A stretch of DNA of 64,000 nt from Whalleya microplaca (Eukaryota; Ascomycota; Sordariomycetes; Xylariales; Xylariaceae): the NCBI GenBank assembly GCA_022497155.1, contig MU385729.1, positions 434,001 through 498,000 of the forward strand, read 5' to 3'. Below, piece by piece: positions 46,681 through 59,814 of this stretch. Made by a program: the position numbers and the translations under genes. The notes beneath the pieces were generated by a model. That model was not told the origin of the DNA and made no database searches. It worked only from the letters and a program-made list of their open reading frames with translations. Position 1 is the stretch's first letter. Each line of letters starts with the position of its first letter.

Positions 46681-47719
46681 GATGAAAATGGTGCGTTGAA
46701 GCAAGTTTACTCATGCCAAGGGACACATGAGAGTCGAGACCAGTTGCTTGGAGATTGGAGAAGGCGAGGAGATCAGGGCTGAGGCAAACTCATGCTCACA
46801 GCCCAAGAGAACCCCAAGAGCAGAGGTCATGTCATAGCCCCTCCTGATGACTTCTTCCGGCTACCAGGCCACATCCCCACGATGATAGAGAAAGCTTGAC
46901 TTCAAGCGGCGAGATTGTTACTTTACCGGTAGTTTCCTTAAGTGGAATTGATGCACATGACGGCGGGTTTGTGTTGTGATGTTATTAGACGACATGATTA
47001 GCCGGAGTAGGGATCCCTCTCTGGGCCGGCACTTCACCCAGTGACCTCATGCGACCAGACTTGGAGAAAACGCGTTTCTGCCGTGAAAGATACCCGCAGT
47101 GACCTGGGATCATATGATGAATCGTTGCGTCGACAGTTCATCTTGTATTGTGAGACAGACATAACAATTTGAGCTAAAGTATCACGAAAGAGAGAGTAGG
47201 GGATGATAGGAAATATTTCTCATATAATATAACAAGATATGTATTGTATACTGATAGATCCAAGCGTATATTCACGTCACATAAAATATAGGAGATTATG
47301 TTCTCCCCGATCTTAACCCAGGGAAACGGATGTATGAGGTTAAAGCCCAGTCTTGATGGTGAGCTGGAAAGGGTTAAGTTGAGCTGTCAGCAAACAGGTG
47401 CTCGGTGGAGCAAGCTCTGGATAGCGGATCTTGGTAACCTAACAACATCACGACCCGGGTCCAGACCAGTCAGCCAGCATGCAGGGTCCAATGCTTCGTC
47501 AACGTGCTAACCTAAGATGCCCCACAAAACCCGAGGGGCACAACGAGGGGCAGAGTCGCTTTTTTGCTCTCGGTCAGATAGGGGAGGGACGACGACGTTC
47601 TACACAACCCCAATTTCTTCAAACCTCCACTGTCTACAAGCGAGCTGAAACTTCCTCGTGTACCGCTACAAATACTTAGAATTCACTGCGAAGTCTCGGT
47701 TTGCACATCAGTAGTAGCA
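46681..47719. other. Divergent promoter region, flavin oxidase and methylthioadenosine phosphorylase
   Basis: About 1.0 kb. A/T-rich around 47200-47290; the plus-strand frames near 47298-47679 show no domain and lie in the probable leader of the phosphorylase gene. Confidence 0.5.
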
Positions 47720-48854
47720 ATGGCCGATCTCCCCGAAACCTTCGACCGTAAGCTCTCCCAAGCTCTCCCAAGCTACCCCACCATGAGACCATGAGCCCTT
47801 CGTTCGCGATAGCCTCAAAAGCCAGAACCCCAATTGAACCTAACTAACCAAAGCGCGCACGCGCACGCGCCCGCAGGCCCCGTCCACATCGCCGTCATCG
47901 GCGGGACCGGCCTGTACAAGATCGACGGGTACGTGCCGATCGCGCAGGTCAACCCGCTGACGCCGTGGGGCCACCCGTCGGCCCCGATCCTGATCCTCGA
48001 GCACGGCGGCGTGCCCGTGGCCTTCCTGGCGCGCCACGGCGCCTACCACGAGCACGCGCCCCACGAGATCCCCGCGCGCGCCAACATCGCCGCACTCCGC
48101 CACCTCGGCGTGCGCTGCGTCGTCGCCTTCTCCGCCGTCGGCTCCCTCCAGGAGCACATCAAGCCCATGGACTTCGTCGTCCCCGACCAGGTCATCGACC
48201 GCACCAAGGGGATTCGCCCGTTCACGTTCTTCGAGGGCGGGCTCGTTGGACATGTGCCCTTTGGTGATCCGTACGATGATAAGGTTGCCGAGGTCGTGCG
48301 CCAGTGCGCGAAGAGCATGCAGGGGGATGGTGTCGTGTTGCACGGCAAGGGCACCGCTATATGTATGGGTAGGTGGTCCCGGGTCTCTTGCGCTTTATGC
48401 GCAGCCTGAGGATGAAGGATCCTTTACTGACGGTGCTCGATGCTATCTAGAGGGTCCGCAATTCTCGACGCGCGCCGAGTCGAACCTGTACCGCTCGTGG
48501 GGCGGCTCGGTGATTAGTATGTCGCTGCTGCCGGAGGCGAAGCTGGCGCGGGAGGCCGAGATGGCGTTCCAGGTCATCTGCATGGCGACCGACTACGACT
48601 GCTGGCACACGACCGAGGACGTCGACGTGTCCATGGTCATGAAGTACATGGAGAGCAACAGCCGCAACGCGCGCCGGCTCGTCGGCGCCGTGCTCGACGA
48701 ACTGTGCAAGCACGAGAACGGCGACCTCGTCACCGCCAAGCACTGGGAGGGCGCCAGCAAGGGCGCCGTCATGTTCTGCACCAAGCCCGAGGGCCGGAAC
48801 CCCGAGGCGCTTAAGAAGGTGCAGTATCTGTTCCCGGGCTTTTTGGCCGAATGA
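47720..48854 (+). CDS. MEU1: S-methyl-5'-thioadenosine phosphorylase
   Basis: Three exons (47720-47747, 47877-48368, 48451-48854) encode 307 residues, the usual length for the family. The ATG opens MADLPETFDR, and splicing joins it to PVHIAVIGGTGLY, the phosphate-binding loop of PNP/MTAP phosphorylases. Other signatures: ARHGAYHEHAPHEIPARANI, SAVGSLQE, the substrate-site GPQFSTRAESNLYR (its Glu codon built across intron 2), and MATDYDCWHTTED. The enzyme cleaves 5'-methylthioadenosine to adenine and methylthioribose-1-phosphate, feeding methionine salvage and clearing a polyamine by-product in the cytosol. Exon 2 is strongly GC-rich. Frames that continue across 48369-48450 are intron read-through. 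Confidence 0.95.
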
Positions 48855-50934
48855 GAGTAATTAGGTTGAGCGGGATGGAGTTGGTGATGAGTAATGAAGA
48901 TTTAGAGGTTCGAATGCGTATAGACTGTCCACGGTAGACGGAGTTGGTGGCGATGGTATTCACGATTCATGCCATCTCTCGAGATGATAAACGTGAACTT
49001 TCCATTGAGAATTGACCACAGCAGTAAAGCTGTGTTGAGCAGTACATGCATATGAGGTCTGACATCAAGGAAGCAAGGGCTTCGTCAGAGCGAAAGCTAT
49101 ATTCGAGGAGTTAAAGAAAGTCTAGAATCGAAAGAACAAAATACAAGTAGAACGCTGTTTAATGATCCCCCTATTCTCCATAGGTACCGAAGTAGGTTCC
49201 AAACAATATGCCGCTGGGTAAAGAGATATCCAAAACCAATGCTTCTCACAAATCCTAGACTCGTTTCTCCCATTATTTCCAACCCGTATAGATAGTCGCA
49301 GCCGCTGAACCAGAACAAAGACAACCCATCCGATACATATCAAAGCTGCCGAGACGAAGGGTTAGGTGATCCAGGGAAGAAGTCCCAGACCCCTCCTCAG
49401 CAATAGCCAGCACCGTATCCACACCCGCAAAAGCGACATCCTCCACCGCGGGAGCCGCCGTTTTCGAGGCCCCAGTCTCCCAAGGCCACCCATCAAACTC
49501 GCCTGGTCTCCACCCAAACATCGGGAGACTCGGTAAGTATGCATTACGGTATCCGATGTACGGGCCCACGTCGTTGTCTGGGACCGAAGGCGCGGAAGAC
49601 GTGTAGCATGTAGGCTGGGGGGTTCAGTGTAAACAGGATGACCCAGAGTATCGTGTTCAAGATCATTAAGATTGTGACTATCAGGATGAGCAGAGACCGG
49701 GTGACTTTTTGCGCTAGTCTTTGGTGGAGCATGGGACCGGCAGGGTCCATCTAGTGTTGTCGCTTGTCTGAGGTGTAAGTTGTGTTGGTTGGTAAGTTGA
49801 TGATGATGCTTGAGAATAGTATATTTGAGACGGGTGGACTATTATTGAGCTGGAAATGGAGGTGAGATATTTGGGAAGTAATTGTGTCTATGTGATGTTT
49901 TATTCGAGGGAACTGAAAGATCTGCCATTGTTGATACTTCTAACTACCTGCTAGGTAATCTCTATATGATTATTCCACTCAGACCAAACATGCAATTCCC
50001 TACATCTATTAATGAGTTGGGCAACCTTCGTTGGTGGCTCTTCACCTACCCAGGTAGGCACATGATAATATGCAGGTCTAACCTGTGAACCTTACGTGAT
50101 ATATAGTAGCCTTCCATAACTACGCGTAGGCTTCTTCCTGGGCAAGATAGTGCCTACGTTAAGTCTTATACAATTAACACCGACTTGTATGCAATTGGCC
50201 ATGAGGTAGTCAGCCGAATACTACAGGGAAACAGTAGAGTGAAGACTTCATACAACAAGTGAAAACAACATTATAAAGATTGATCTTCGGTCTAGTATGC
50301 TCATCGAATACAGCCTCAAAGTTATATAAGTAACAATATGTGTCAATCCTCCAGTGGTGTAGAGTTTACACTTTGAGATTATCTATAGGGCTATACGCGA
50401 CTACACTAAGTCGACCACTCTCTTTTTCTTCTCTTCAGAGCCTGGGGCTCTTCAATTATACGAATAACTTGGTTGTGACTATTAGTTAACTACAAGGCTT
50501 CAACTTTACGAATACCTTCTCTCACACTTTCCCCCTCCCCCTACTGCACCGTACCCCCTCTTCAATCCTATACTTACTTAACTTTGCCTCAGTACACAGC
50601 ATCAACACTAAAACCACAGCACGGCACAACCTCCCTGTCAGTTCCCAGAACCAGGCCACAATCACCAAGCGAACACACCAACTCAAAGGAACCAGTCAAC
50701 CCAGCATTCACAACCCAGCCAAGCAAATAAGCTGAATTTCATAGTATTCGTTCATTAACCCTCATCGAACTGCTGCTATACTGTAATCTAACAGTGCCGC
50801 CTAATACACAATAAACCCGTCCTACCACCCTCCACCCTCCATCCTCCATCCACCTGCCCACACATCCACTCACCCCTCAATCCAAACATCTTCCCCCCCT
50901 TCCCTACACCACACCACCACACCATCCCACCCAA
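48855..50934. other. Intergenic region between MTAP and MED13 3' ends
   Basis: About 2.1 kb. Contains one possible small membrane-protein gene on the minus strand (49273-49750). The last 130 bases (about 50811-50934) are almost devoid of G on the plus strand and consist of C-, T- and A-rich runs; they form the 3' trailer of MED13. Nothing else was recognised. Confidence 0.45.
49273..49750 (-). CDS. Possible small membrane protein, frame broken
   Basis: From ATG at 49750 a frame reads MDPAGPMLHQRLAQKV and then one strong hydrophobic segment (about residues 18-42, rich in Leu/Ile/Val), ending near 49544. The adjacent frame continues smoothly from the same place (VPDNDVGPYIGYRNAYLPS) to 49273 and looks protein-like too. 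No intron of usable size joins the two, so a one-base frameshift near 49570-49600 would unite them into roughly 155-160 residues. It could equally be two chance frames. No family recognised. Confidence 0.3.
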
Positions 50935-53900
50935 TCACATAAGCATATATAGCGCCCGCACCGCCTTCTCGGCAGCGGCTACATGCCAGGGCCTAACATC
51001 GGTCTCGCGATCGACCATGCCGCGTGCGCGCGCGAGGGTACCGAGGCCGCGGAACTGCACCAGGATCTCCTTGAGCAGCAGGTCGAACGCGCGCAGGTTG
51101 CCCGTGACCAGGACGTTGACCTCGAGCACCGCGGGGGCGTCCTCGGCGCGCGTCCCGCCGCGCTTGACCAGGTACCCGCTCGCGAGCGCGGGCTGGAGCT
51201 CCGTCAGCGCCGCCGCGTTGCTGAGCCGGTGCGCGAGCACCGCGCCCCACGTCGCGTCCGTCGGGTCCGCCAGCGTCGCGTCCGCGTCCGAGTCTGTCGC
51301 GTTGTTGTTGGCGGCGCTGCTGTGGTCGCCTGCGGGCGTGGCGGCAGCGGCGCCCGCGTTGTCGCGCACCGGCGTCGGCGGGTTGCCGCTCTGCTCGGGC
51401 GACAGCATGGACCCCTGTGGCGTCGACGCCGGCGTCGTGTAGAAGATGGACGTCGCGCTGCCGGGCACCTTGGCCTCTGGGGGCAGCAGTTGCAGGGATG
51501 GATCCGTGTCTACGGCGAGGAGCGTCAGCATGATTGACGCTCTCGACTCCGCTTGCGCGATATTCGACCACATCTCTATCTCGTGCTGTTCCATCACGCC
51601 GGACTTGGCGATGATGATTTTCCAGTGGACCTTCCAGTTGGATATGAGCTCGTAGGTGCTTTCCCAGATCTCACGGGCGACGTCTGCGATGTGCGTTGAA
51701 AGGGACTTCCCCTTCCTTCCGAGACAATACGACGCCGTCATCTGGTTGCTACCCCTGGTGTCGGTCCATGCTGCAGTAATCCATCGCCCGTCTATGCTCT
51801 GTGCGTATGCAATGTGGAGGCATGTATTTTCATGTATCAGAGAGTGAGATGGGTTCATGGATACCTTAAAATCAATCACCCGTGGCGGTAGTTGTTCTAA
51901 TACTATGGCCGGGGCTGGCATGTCGCCGCCAAATCGAGTGCACCTATCGTATGTCTCTAACGCTAGCCTGGCAAATTCGAGCGGGGATGGCATGGCCAGT
52001 GTGCTGGAAGATGCCACAAAGTCTTGCGGCACCAATTGCAGAGCTAGGTCATTGATAATGGGCATTTTCTTGTTTGATAGGACCCTCTTGTAATTATCGA
52101 ATATTTCGTTGAAGACGGCACAGCACTCAACTATAGATCCGGCAACCTCCGGCGAGTAGACAAAGAAGATAACAAAGTTTGTTTCCTCGATCGCCGTGGA
52201 TGATAGTACCTTGCAGACCTTAGATGCGCAATTCGCCAAAGACGGCCCCAAGAAAGATGACGGCTTGCCGAGTGGTGCCGCGTCTCTCTCAACTTCAAAA
52301 GGAAACATACCGCTCTCCACAGATGATGATGTCGGCAAGCGATTGAAAGACCCCAATTTCAAAGATTCGTAGATGCTTCGCATTCTATCCGTAAACACTA
52401 ACATCCCATCAGCGAGACCTTCGTAATCTGGGAAAATGCAGATAGCATTTATGTCTTTATTTCCTGGAGACGGGCTTAAACCTAGACTCTCCCAAAACGC
52501 CACAGCTGATGGTAGCACGGATAATTTCGATTCATATCGTCGTAGCTCAAAGTGAGGTGACGCAATTGGAAACAGAGAACCCGCTTTCGTTTGATCAGAG
52601 GGTGGGGGCCTTGGTTGCATCCTCAAAGGCTGGCCTAGGAGTAGTCCGTCTTGGATTTCAATGAATGGGCGGAATTGACAACCAGTAGCGGATGTAAGGC
52701 ACGGGGGAAGCGCAGCCTGAAGTTGTTGGGTTGATTTGCGGGTGAGATATAAGAGCTGATGACGTCGGTCAACCGTAGACTGTAGCGAGGATTGCGATTT
52801 CTGGCTGATAGGGAGAGTGCAAGTAGAAAACTGATCCGTTAGAGTCTGGGCGGCCATTATTAGTTGGTCGTCCGGTAAAGAATACTGAATCCACGGTGGT
52901 TCAGCATCCGCAAAGTATCTTGTAAGGGGTAGTTCAACCTCAAATTTGTAGGCTCGAGGTAGGTCGAATGGTAGATGTGGCGAGTCTAGATCGACCGATT
53001 CGATTTCTCTAAACGATGTGGCAAGCGATTCTCCATCATCATCGATGCGCCGCCGTCTCAAACTAAGAGATTTTACGGGAGACGCAGGCTCATCGCTGTC
53101 GTAACTGGAGTCATCTTGGTCCGATGTGAGGCTCATCTCGTCGGCATCGGAGTGAGTCTCCTCCATATTCGAGGGACTAGCACGATTGGAGATGGGATCT
53201 TGGTGGCCGGGATTGCAAAGAAGTTGCCCGACTTTTGTGGGCAGTTCTTTTAGGCCCTTTCGACCCTTCCCATGGCGACGAAGGTAATTGGTAGTCGGCG
53301 GTGCGTTGAGGTCGGAGGAGTTCGCCCCCCCTCTTGACCGGTCAATTGAAAAATCGAACCGCCCACTACCTTGGTATTTGCTGTTCACCATTGACAAACT
53401 TGGACCAAATTCGACCCTATGAAAGATGCTACCATGTTGAGAGGTGGAAATAAGCGAGTTCTTCTGCACAGCCTTATGGTTATCTAGAGACGCCCTGATC
53501 CTTTTGTATACAGTATCTGGGTTGAATGGGCTCGATGGCCTCTTGATTCCAGCAGACTGAAGCCTGTGGGCATCTGGTCCGGTCTGACGCCGTGCGTCCT
53601 CCCCTAGTGAACTTCGAGCATGTCTCAGTTCGGGTTTTGTGAATATTGGAGAAGGGGGAGCCCCAGCCAAAGGCACCTCAGTGGGATCTGGCTTGATATG
53701 TGGCTCTTGCGCCGTCGGAAGACCAACTGTAAGACCAAGGCTCGCATCTGCATTGGGGATATCGGGGATATCAAGGGAACCTAAACCAACATCGTCTGGT
53801 TGCTGGTCGAAGAAGTTAAAGTCGGCCTCAGTGATGTCGGCGTCTCCAAACATATCCGGTCCTAGCTCGCCGAAGAGATTTTCAGAGTCAAACGAGTTAC

Positions 53901-55560
53901 CAATGCGTTCGCGCTTAGCTTCGGGGTTCTCCCAATTGTCACTGTAGGCTTCCGAAGGTAGATTGGGTGCCGTTCCCATGTCTACCATTGCCGAAGCAGT
54001 CGCGTTGTTGCCAGGACTAGAGACCGCGTCATCGCCTGATGGAGTCGCGCCTACAAGATTCTGGAGCTGGTCTGGTGGTGTCGGATACATGCCTCCTACC
54101 GGTGCTGCCCCTGTGTTACTGGCACGGCGCAAGGCTAAAGGCGATAGTCCTCTCGGGTTCTGCGCCTGGCCATCCGCTAGAGACGTTTCATGAGCCCTGA
54201 CGGCGTCCCTTTCCCTTTTGTTCTTTGCCAAGGCTTCGTCTCGCTCACCTGCATCTAGGAACCATTGTCTTGCGAGTTTCAAAGTGTCAAAGTTCTGATC
54301 TAGCTGCGACGACGAGTGGTCTTCTGTTTCGCCTTTGATTGCTAATTTGGAGAACATCTTACAAAAGCAAAGGTTTGCAGGCCACGACATGCTCGGAGGA
54401 GCACCGCTCATGGGGGTTCGCTTTCCATCAATACTCTGCTCCGTAGGTCTTCGGCGCATCCGTTGAAGACCAATCCATTTCTGAGGCCCACTAAAATTAT
54501 ACGGTATGCTACGAGCTTCTATAAGCTTGGAACAAACACTCCGCCATGGGCCATCGCCCTTATCAGGCCGCAGTCGTACTACCTGAGTATCCGGCGACTG
54601 ACCAAGGCTGGCTTCGGTGGCCGTAGTCTCGGTAATAGTGATGGGCTGGCAAGTCGCGAACACGCCCAATGGCGCAGCCAATACAGTGACCCCAAGGGGT
54701 GGCATCTGTTGTCCAAGGGCGTCGGGCAGATTGATGATCCCCTCTGCCGGAGAGAGGCTCAATGTTATAACCAGACTGCCAGCTGTTGCAAGATAGATAC
54801 GTAAAGACGCGAGAACAGCAGGTAGAGCGTCACAGTCATCATCCTGAACAACCCTTGGGAGGAGTAGCGTCCGAGAACTTAACGGGATTGCGTTAGTCTT
54901 AGCGCAAAAGTTGGCAGATATTGCAGAGAGGGCGGCGCAGATGAAATGCTCGTAGACGTCTTTGATTGAAGCTGAGGAGCTGGGTTTCGATTCGGTGGAC
55001 ACGGCCGTCCTGGATTCTTGGTCGTTTGTAGGATTTGGGAAAGACTGGAGTGACGACGGAAGGGATGCCGACTGGGCACTTCTGTAGGCCGGGTCGTGAA
55101 TGGCCGATCCGCTCGACGACGAGCTACTCGGTGTGTTTACCGCATTGGGGCGATTCTTCACAAGCCCTGCCGGCTCGAAACCACCCTCTTCAGCTCTCGA
55201 TAAAGTACACCCAGCACTGGTGACAGTCTTAGGGAACCCCGGCAGCGCTGATATATTTCCTTGAAGCTCGTCCTTTCGCGACAGACGGAAGCACCACAAT
55301 CCCCGGCGGACGGTATCAACGCAGGCTAAGAAACCATCTTTCCGAAGCACACTTTCAAGTTCGAGCGCACTAGCACCGAAGGAGGGCGATGTCGAGGAAA
55401 CGGGTTCGTAGAAGGCAAACGTAACGGATGATATATTATTCTACATCGTCGGTCAATGCATTAGCAAGCTTATGAGAGGGGCAAGAGTCATGGGAATCGT
55501 CAAGCGCGAGGGAGCACTAACAATTACTAAGGCATTAGTCTCATATTCACCAGTGTCCAT
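50935..55560 (-). CDS. MED13: Mediator complex subunit 13 (CDK8 module)
   Basis: Two exons: a 13-codon first exon (55560-55522, MDTGEYETNALVI) and an uninterrupted 4.5-kb second exon (55440-50935), together 1514 residues. The N-terminal domain shows NNISSVTFAFYEPV and LRKDGFLACVDTVRRGLWCFR, the conserved MED13 start. The middle, about residues 330-850, is disordered and Ser/Pro/Asp-rich. The MID/PIWI-like C-terminal module begins around residue 1000 (AICIFPDYEGLADGMLVF) and includes IAYAQSIDGRWITAAWTD, SYCLGRK and VHWKIIIAKSGVMEQHE. MED13 links the CDK8-cyclin C kinase module to core Mediator in the nucleus and is mostly repressive (yeast Ssn2/Srb9). The last 600 bases are abruptly GC-rich and encode a low-complexity Ala/Asn/Asp insertion before the final conserved helices. 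Confidence 0.93.
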
Positions 55561-58500
55561 ATCGTAATTCGTGTCAGTCGTGTGGATGCGGTTGTGCTCC
55601 CAGGTAAGAAACGGGCACCACGGCTGTCGCTGACCGAATAACTCAGAGTAGAAAAGCTAATGTGGAAGAAGGTAGATGCAGGATGTGCAGGATATCGTGG
55701 TCGATACGGGCTTTGTGAGTTGGATTCGATCTTCGAAGTCTCAGGCACGTGCTTAACTCCATTTCCGCAGCAAGCAAGGCCCAACAGAAAAGCGAAGTAA
55801 AGCAATTGCGATGGGGGTGGTGACGCGTGAAGCAAGCAGGCGGCAAGTAGCGCTACCTGATCTGTAGATGGCTACTGGTGTATTCGGCCATGAACCGCGA
55901 TGGGGGGGACGATGGGGACGATGGGGATGAGACGATGGGACGAAGGGATGTCGCTTAACAGTCAGCTGCCGGTTCGCCAGAGCAAGAAACAATTATAGTA
56001 TTATTACAAATTGCGAAGTCGGCCCGTATATGGTAGTCCAAGAAAAGCGTCGGCAGCGACACTGGCTAATAATAAGTATAGAGAGGTCTTTGGAGCGATG
56101 TCCAGATTGGGAGTAAGTGCTCTGCCGGAGGAAAAGGCGGGAAGCTTGAAGTCGGTCCTTGCTGCAATGCGTGATGCGATCTTCCGGTAGGCGGCTTTGT
56201 TTTATTATTAGGTACGCATAGGTAGGGTCGGCAGTCGGCGATTACTTATTACTGGTTTGCTTGCTGCGTGAGCTGCTTAGTAATATTATCAGCCCTACAT
56301 TCTACAGTTCACCTTAGCTTTTCTACTATGGCAAGTCGAACCCACAACATGTCGCCCACGTATCTAACAAGAAAGTCACCTCGTTGCACCGATACATATA
56401 TTAATCCAGTTTCTATTTTTAAAGTTATTGTAACTTTTATATAGCTTCCGAGAAGACTTGGTCTACGGTGTCTAGTCTCAAAATAATGACATCCAAAAAT
56501 TATCGTATTATGGTAGATCATATACGCTACAGAGGCCATTTGTATTTGTGAGGAGGGTCCCAGTGTTCAGGCAAGAGACGGCTTGTGACCGGAAAGCCCA
56601 GATCCAGCTGCGGTAGATGGAGGTTGTAGAGAGAGAACGGAGTGGGCATACGACCTCGAAAAGGTACCTAGCTTGACACGATACCATATATGCTGACAGG
56701 TATAATGGTTGAAAGAGCGTCCCAGATCGAGAGGAATGATGTTTCCCGAGAGTGCCCCAAAGACGGGAAGTGTTGCTTAATGTTGTGAATAGTGTGATTT
56801 GGTAAACAATATGCTGCGTTTCAGCGATATGGCGATCCTGATAGGTCAAAAATGCAGGATTGAAGAGAGAAAAATTGACAGTAGGAGCACAGGAGCCCCA
56901 AGGTACAAGGTAGATGTTTATCACTTACTGCTTGGCTTGGATCACGTATTTCTCAGGGGAAGATCCAGCAAGCAAGCTGTAGATGTTCCCAGAACTCAGC
57001 TTCAGTATATCATGCCAGCAATTGTTACTCCCTGTTAGCTTATTCGCATGGTCGCCGATGTTGTCCAAGTAGGTATTGAGCGTAGTCGGCACCGGAAAGA
57101 GTTTCCTTCCATATGAAGCTATTTATGGTTCTTGGTAGGGTACCATACGTAGATATAATCTTAGATGTTATATCTTAGACACCTGCTTCAATTTGTGTTT
57201 TGTGACCAGCTTGCCGTATTATCATGAGATCTGCTACTGTCGGCTAGGGGAGAGCACCAAGGACAAAGTTTGAAAAATCTTTGGATATTGTAGATTGACT
57301 TTATCTAGAGAGTCATATAATTTTATCGATGATCATTTTGTGCACTCATGTGCTTACAAAATGCTGTAAATATTGACGGACCATAGGGAAAGCGTCTGTC
57401 CAACGATAGTATTATCAGTAATCCATGATATCGTTCCTACAAGACTCGAGGCTAGCTAAGGACAACAAGGCGCAGCTATATTTAAGATGCTACCAGTGAC
57501 TTCAACTACCTTGACTGGTGCCTTGACTGACACCTTAATTAGCACCTCGAACGGTACCTTGATCGCTACCTTCACTGGCACCATGGCTGGCACCTCGAAC
57601 GGTATCTTGATCGCTACTCTCACTGCTATGATCCGGACAGGCAGTTATGTTGTGAGTCCTAACCATTCTCGTAATCCCCGAGCTACACTTTCCAAACTCA
57701 AGACGATAAGCAAGGCCTTGGTTACAGAATTCTGGATATTCATCTGGAACAAACAAGGTTAGCAGACTTTACTCTAGGTAAACTTCGGTGTCAATTTTGA
57801 TCCATGATGGAGCTTCTGACTACCACATAAGGGGAGGAAGCAGCGGAGTCTGACGAGAAGAAGGACCTGACACCTACATCTTTCGCCCCCATACTTATGG
57901 TTTCCGGCAAGGCAATATTGCTGAGCATAATATCTGCAACACATCTTGAGTATGTCGCTTGCTAAGCCGTTGAGCTGGTGTAGCGAATGTTTAGTGGTTC
58001 AGGTAGTCTGAGATGTGTTGATGCTAGCAGCAGTGTTGATCCTTGATATGCTGTAGAAAAATCAGATAATTGAGCTGGATATAGACAAAGATTTATATAC
58101 ATTTATCTTAGCATATCATGTGTAATTGTGGTAAAACGATGAGGAGGTGATCTTGTATTGTGAATCAGTGAGTTGGTGCATCACGCTATTACCATAACCC
58201 GTCATTTCTCAGAGATACAGACCATCTGATCTTACAAGAATGTATTCATGGTATCATGCTCATCAGCAAACACGGGAAAGAGATGTCATATCTAGTCAGA
58301 ATATTAGTATACTTGATTCCCAAGGCGATAATCCTGCTATAGATTGGGTGGTTGGTAAGGAACCAGTATTGGCAGCCGTTTCGACCTTCGAGAAGGGACG
58401 CTTTATGTTTCATGGGATCTCTCTGTGTTCCTAGGGTAAATATGTATTAGTCAGTAACTATTCATCATTACAAACAAGGCATATATTCCTGAGTATCTGT

Positions 58501-59814
58501 TACTCCTACTTGCTAACGATATTTGTCTTCGAAATGGGTTACCCAATCACTTGGTTCATGACTCACTTACAAGTGATATATGATTTCGCAAGCATAAGTA
58601 GTCTGATAGGACTGTGTATAGTTTGATACACTCGTCCCATGGTGATACTACTTCATTATTACGGGAAAGTATGACTCAACCCCTTGGGAGGAGTGTAGCC
58701 CTGTGCTACCTGTTCCATTGCCACCAACAGGTTAATCAAATTGCTCTTATCAACTGACAAGATGGCGAAAGTGAAGCATCATGCGAACGTACTGTCCTAC
58801 GTTGTACCTGATCAATTTTCCATGTCACATTGATCTCTATACCTAGAACATTGGTGTCGATGTGTTTTATTTCTTGAAACTTACTAGGCTAGCAAACTGA
58901 GGAAATGTGTTACGTTTGTATCCTGCAATAATTCGCAGAAAACGACTATAAATGATGCTCGCAATCTTGACATACTACTTACCCTCGATGAATTATTCTC
59001 AGCATTCTAGCCCGTGTTCAACACTAAGAAAATCTGACAGGAACATTGATTATTGATTGTATTATCCGAAAATGAAGTATATAGAGAGATAATTAACAAC
59101 TCACTTAGAAAGCTACGTACACTATAATCTTGAAAAATGTGATGTAAACATGTGGCTATGCTGGGAAGGAGATATGGTTGAATGGCAACTCCTACACATA
59201 AGTAAATGGACAAACAACTTAGGGGATGTTATAATAAGAGTGTAGGTAGTATATGAAATGAAGAGCAGGCATTCAACATTCAGTTGATTCCAGCCCTCAA
59301 CTTCAGGTGAATTACGAAACTAAGCACTACATGTATATATGGCACCTTCAGGGATGAATGTAGGCTTTTGATGAAGCTGTGGTACATGTTTATGGATATG
59401 CATTTATCAGGAGTCAACCTTATTCACAGAGATCCCACTCACATGAGTGAGAACCTTACCTTATCAAAGGTACCGAGAGACATCGCTAATGACGGCCCGG
59501 AGTTTCTCCGCTCCAGTTACGTTACTCGGGTCACGGATCTTGGAACTGAGTTCATGGAAAGGCCCACCGCCCCAGGGTCTCAGACGTGTGCCCCGCTTCA
59601 ACCAACTCTTATTATTAACACAGTGGCGGGGAGTTTTCGAGTAACCGGCAAACCTTAAGTAAATAATCATTTCAGTATTTAACTGCTCACCAAGCGCACC
59701 ACATCTGCCATTGCATTGCAACATTGTCTTCACCCAATTTTCGCTTTTCGCCCGAAGAAAAAAAAAACAACTACCTCAGCAGTGCTTTTTCATTCACATA
59801 CCTAGCTCTTGCTC
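55561..59814. other. Gene-poor region of about 4.3 kb
   Basis: It should hold the MED13 promoter (left) and the RGG-protein promoter (right; an A-rich run at 59757-59769 lies 50 bp before its start). A Thr-rich tandem repeat lies at 57543-57626. Short frames at 58240-58434 and 59368-59658 show no domain. Much of 57.8-59.4 kb is moderately AT-rich without recognised transposon features. Confidence 0.5.
57543..57626 (+). repeat. 48-bp tandem repeat, about two copies
   Basis: A 36-base block beginning CACCTCGAACGGTA recurs 48 bases later with four differences (57543-57578 and 57591-57626). Upstream, 12- to 13-base sub-repeats of the form ACCTTGACTGG occur. In the plus frame from 57487 it encodes Thr/Ser/Gly-rich repeats (TSNGTLIATFTGT), about 91 codons, with no supported gene model. 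Confidence 0.8.

Noticed and set aside
50983..51571. Long open frames on both strands over the MED13 3' end (184 and 192 codons)
   Set aside because: They result from the local GC-rich patch; composition is Arg/Ala/Gly and no domain is visible, while the MED13 frame is continuous.
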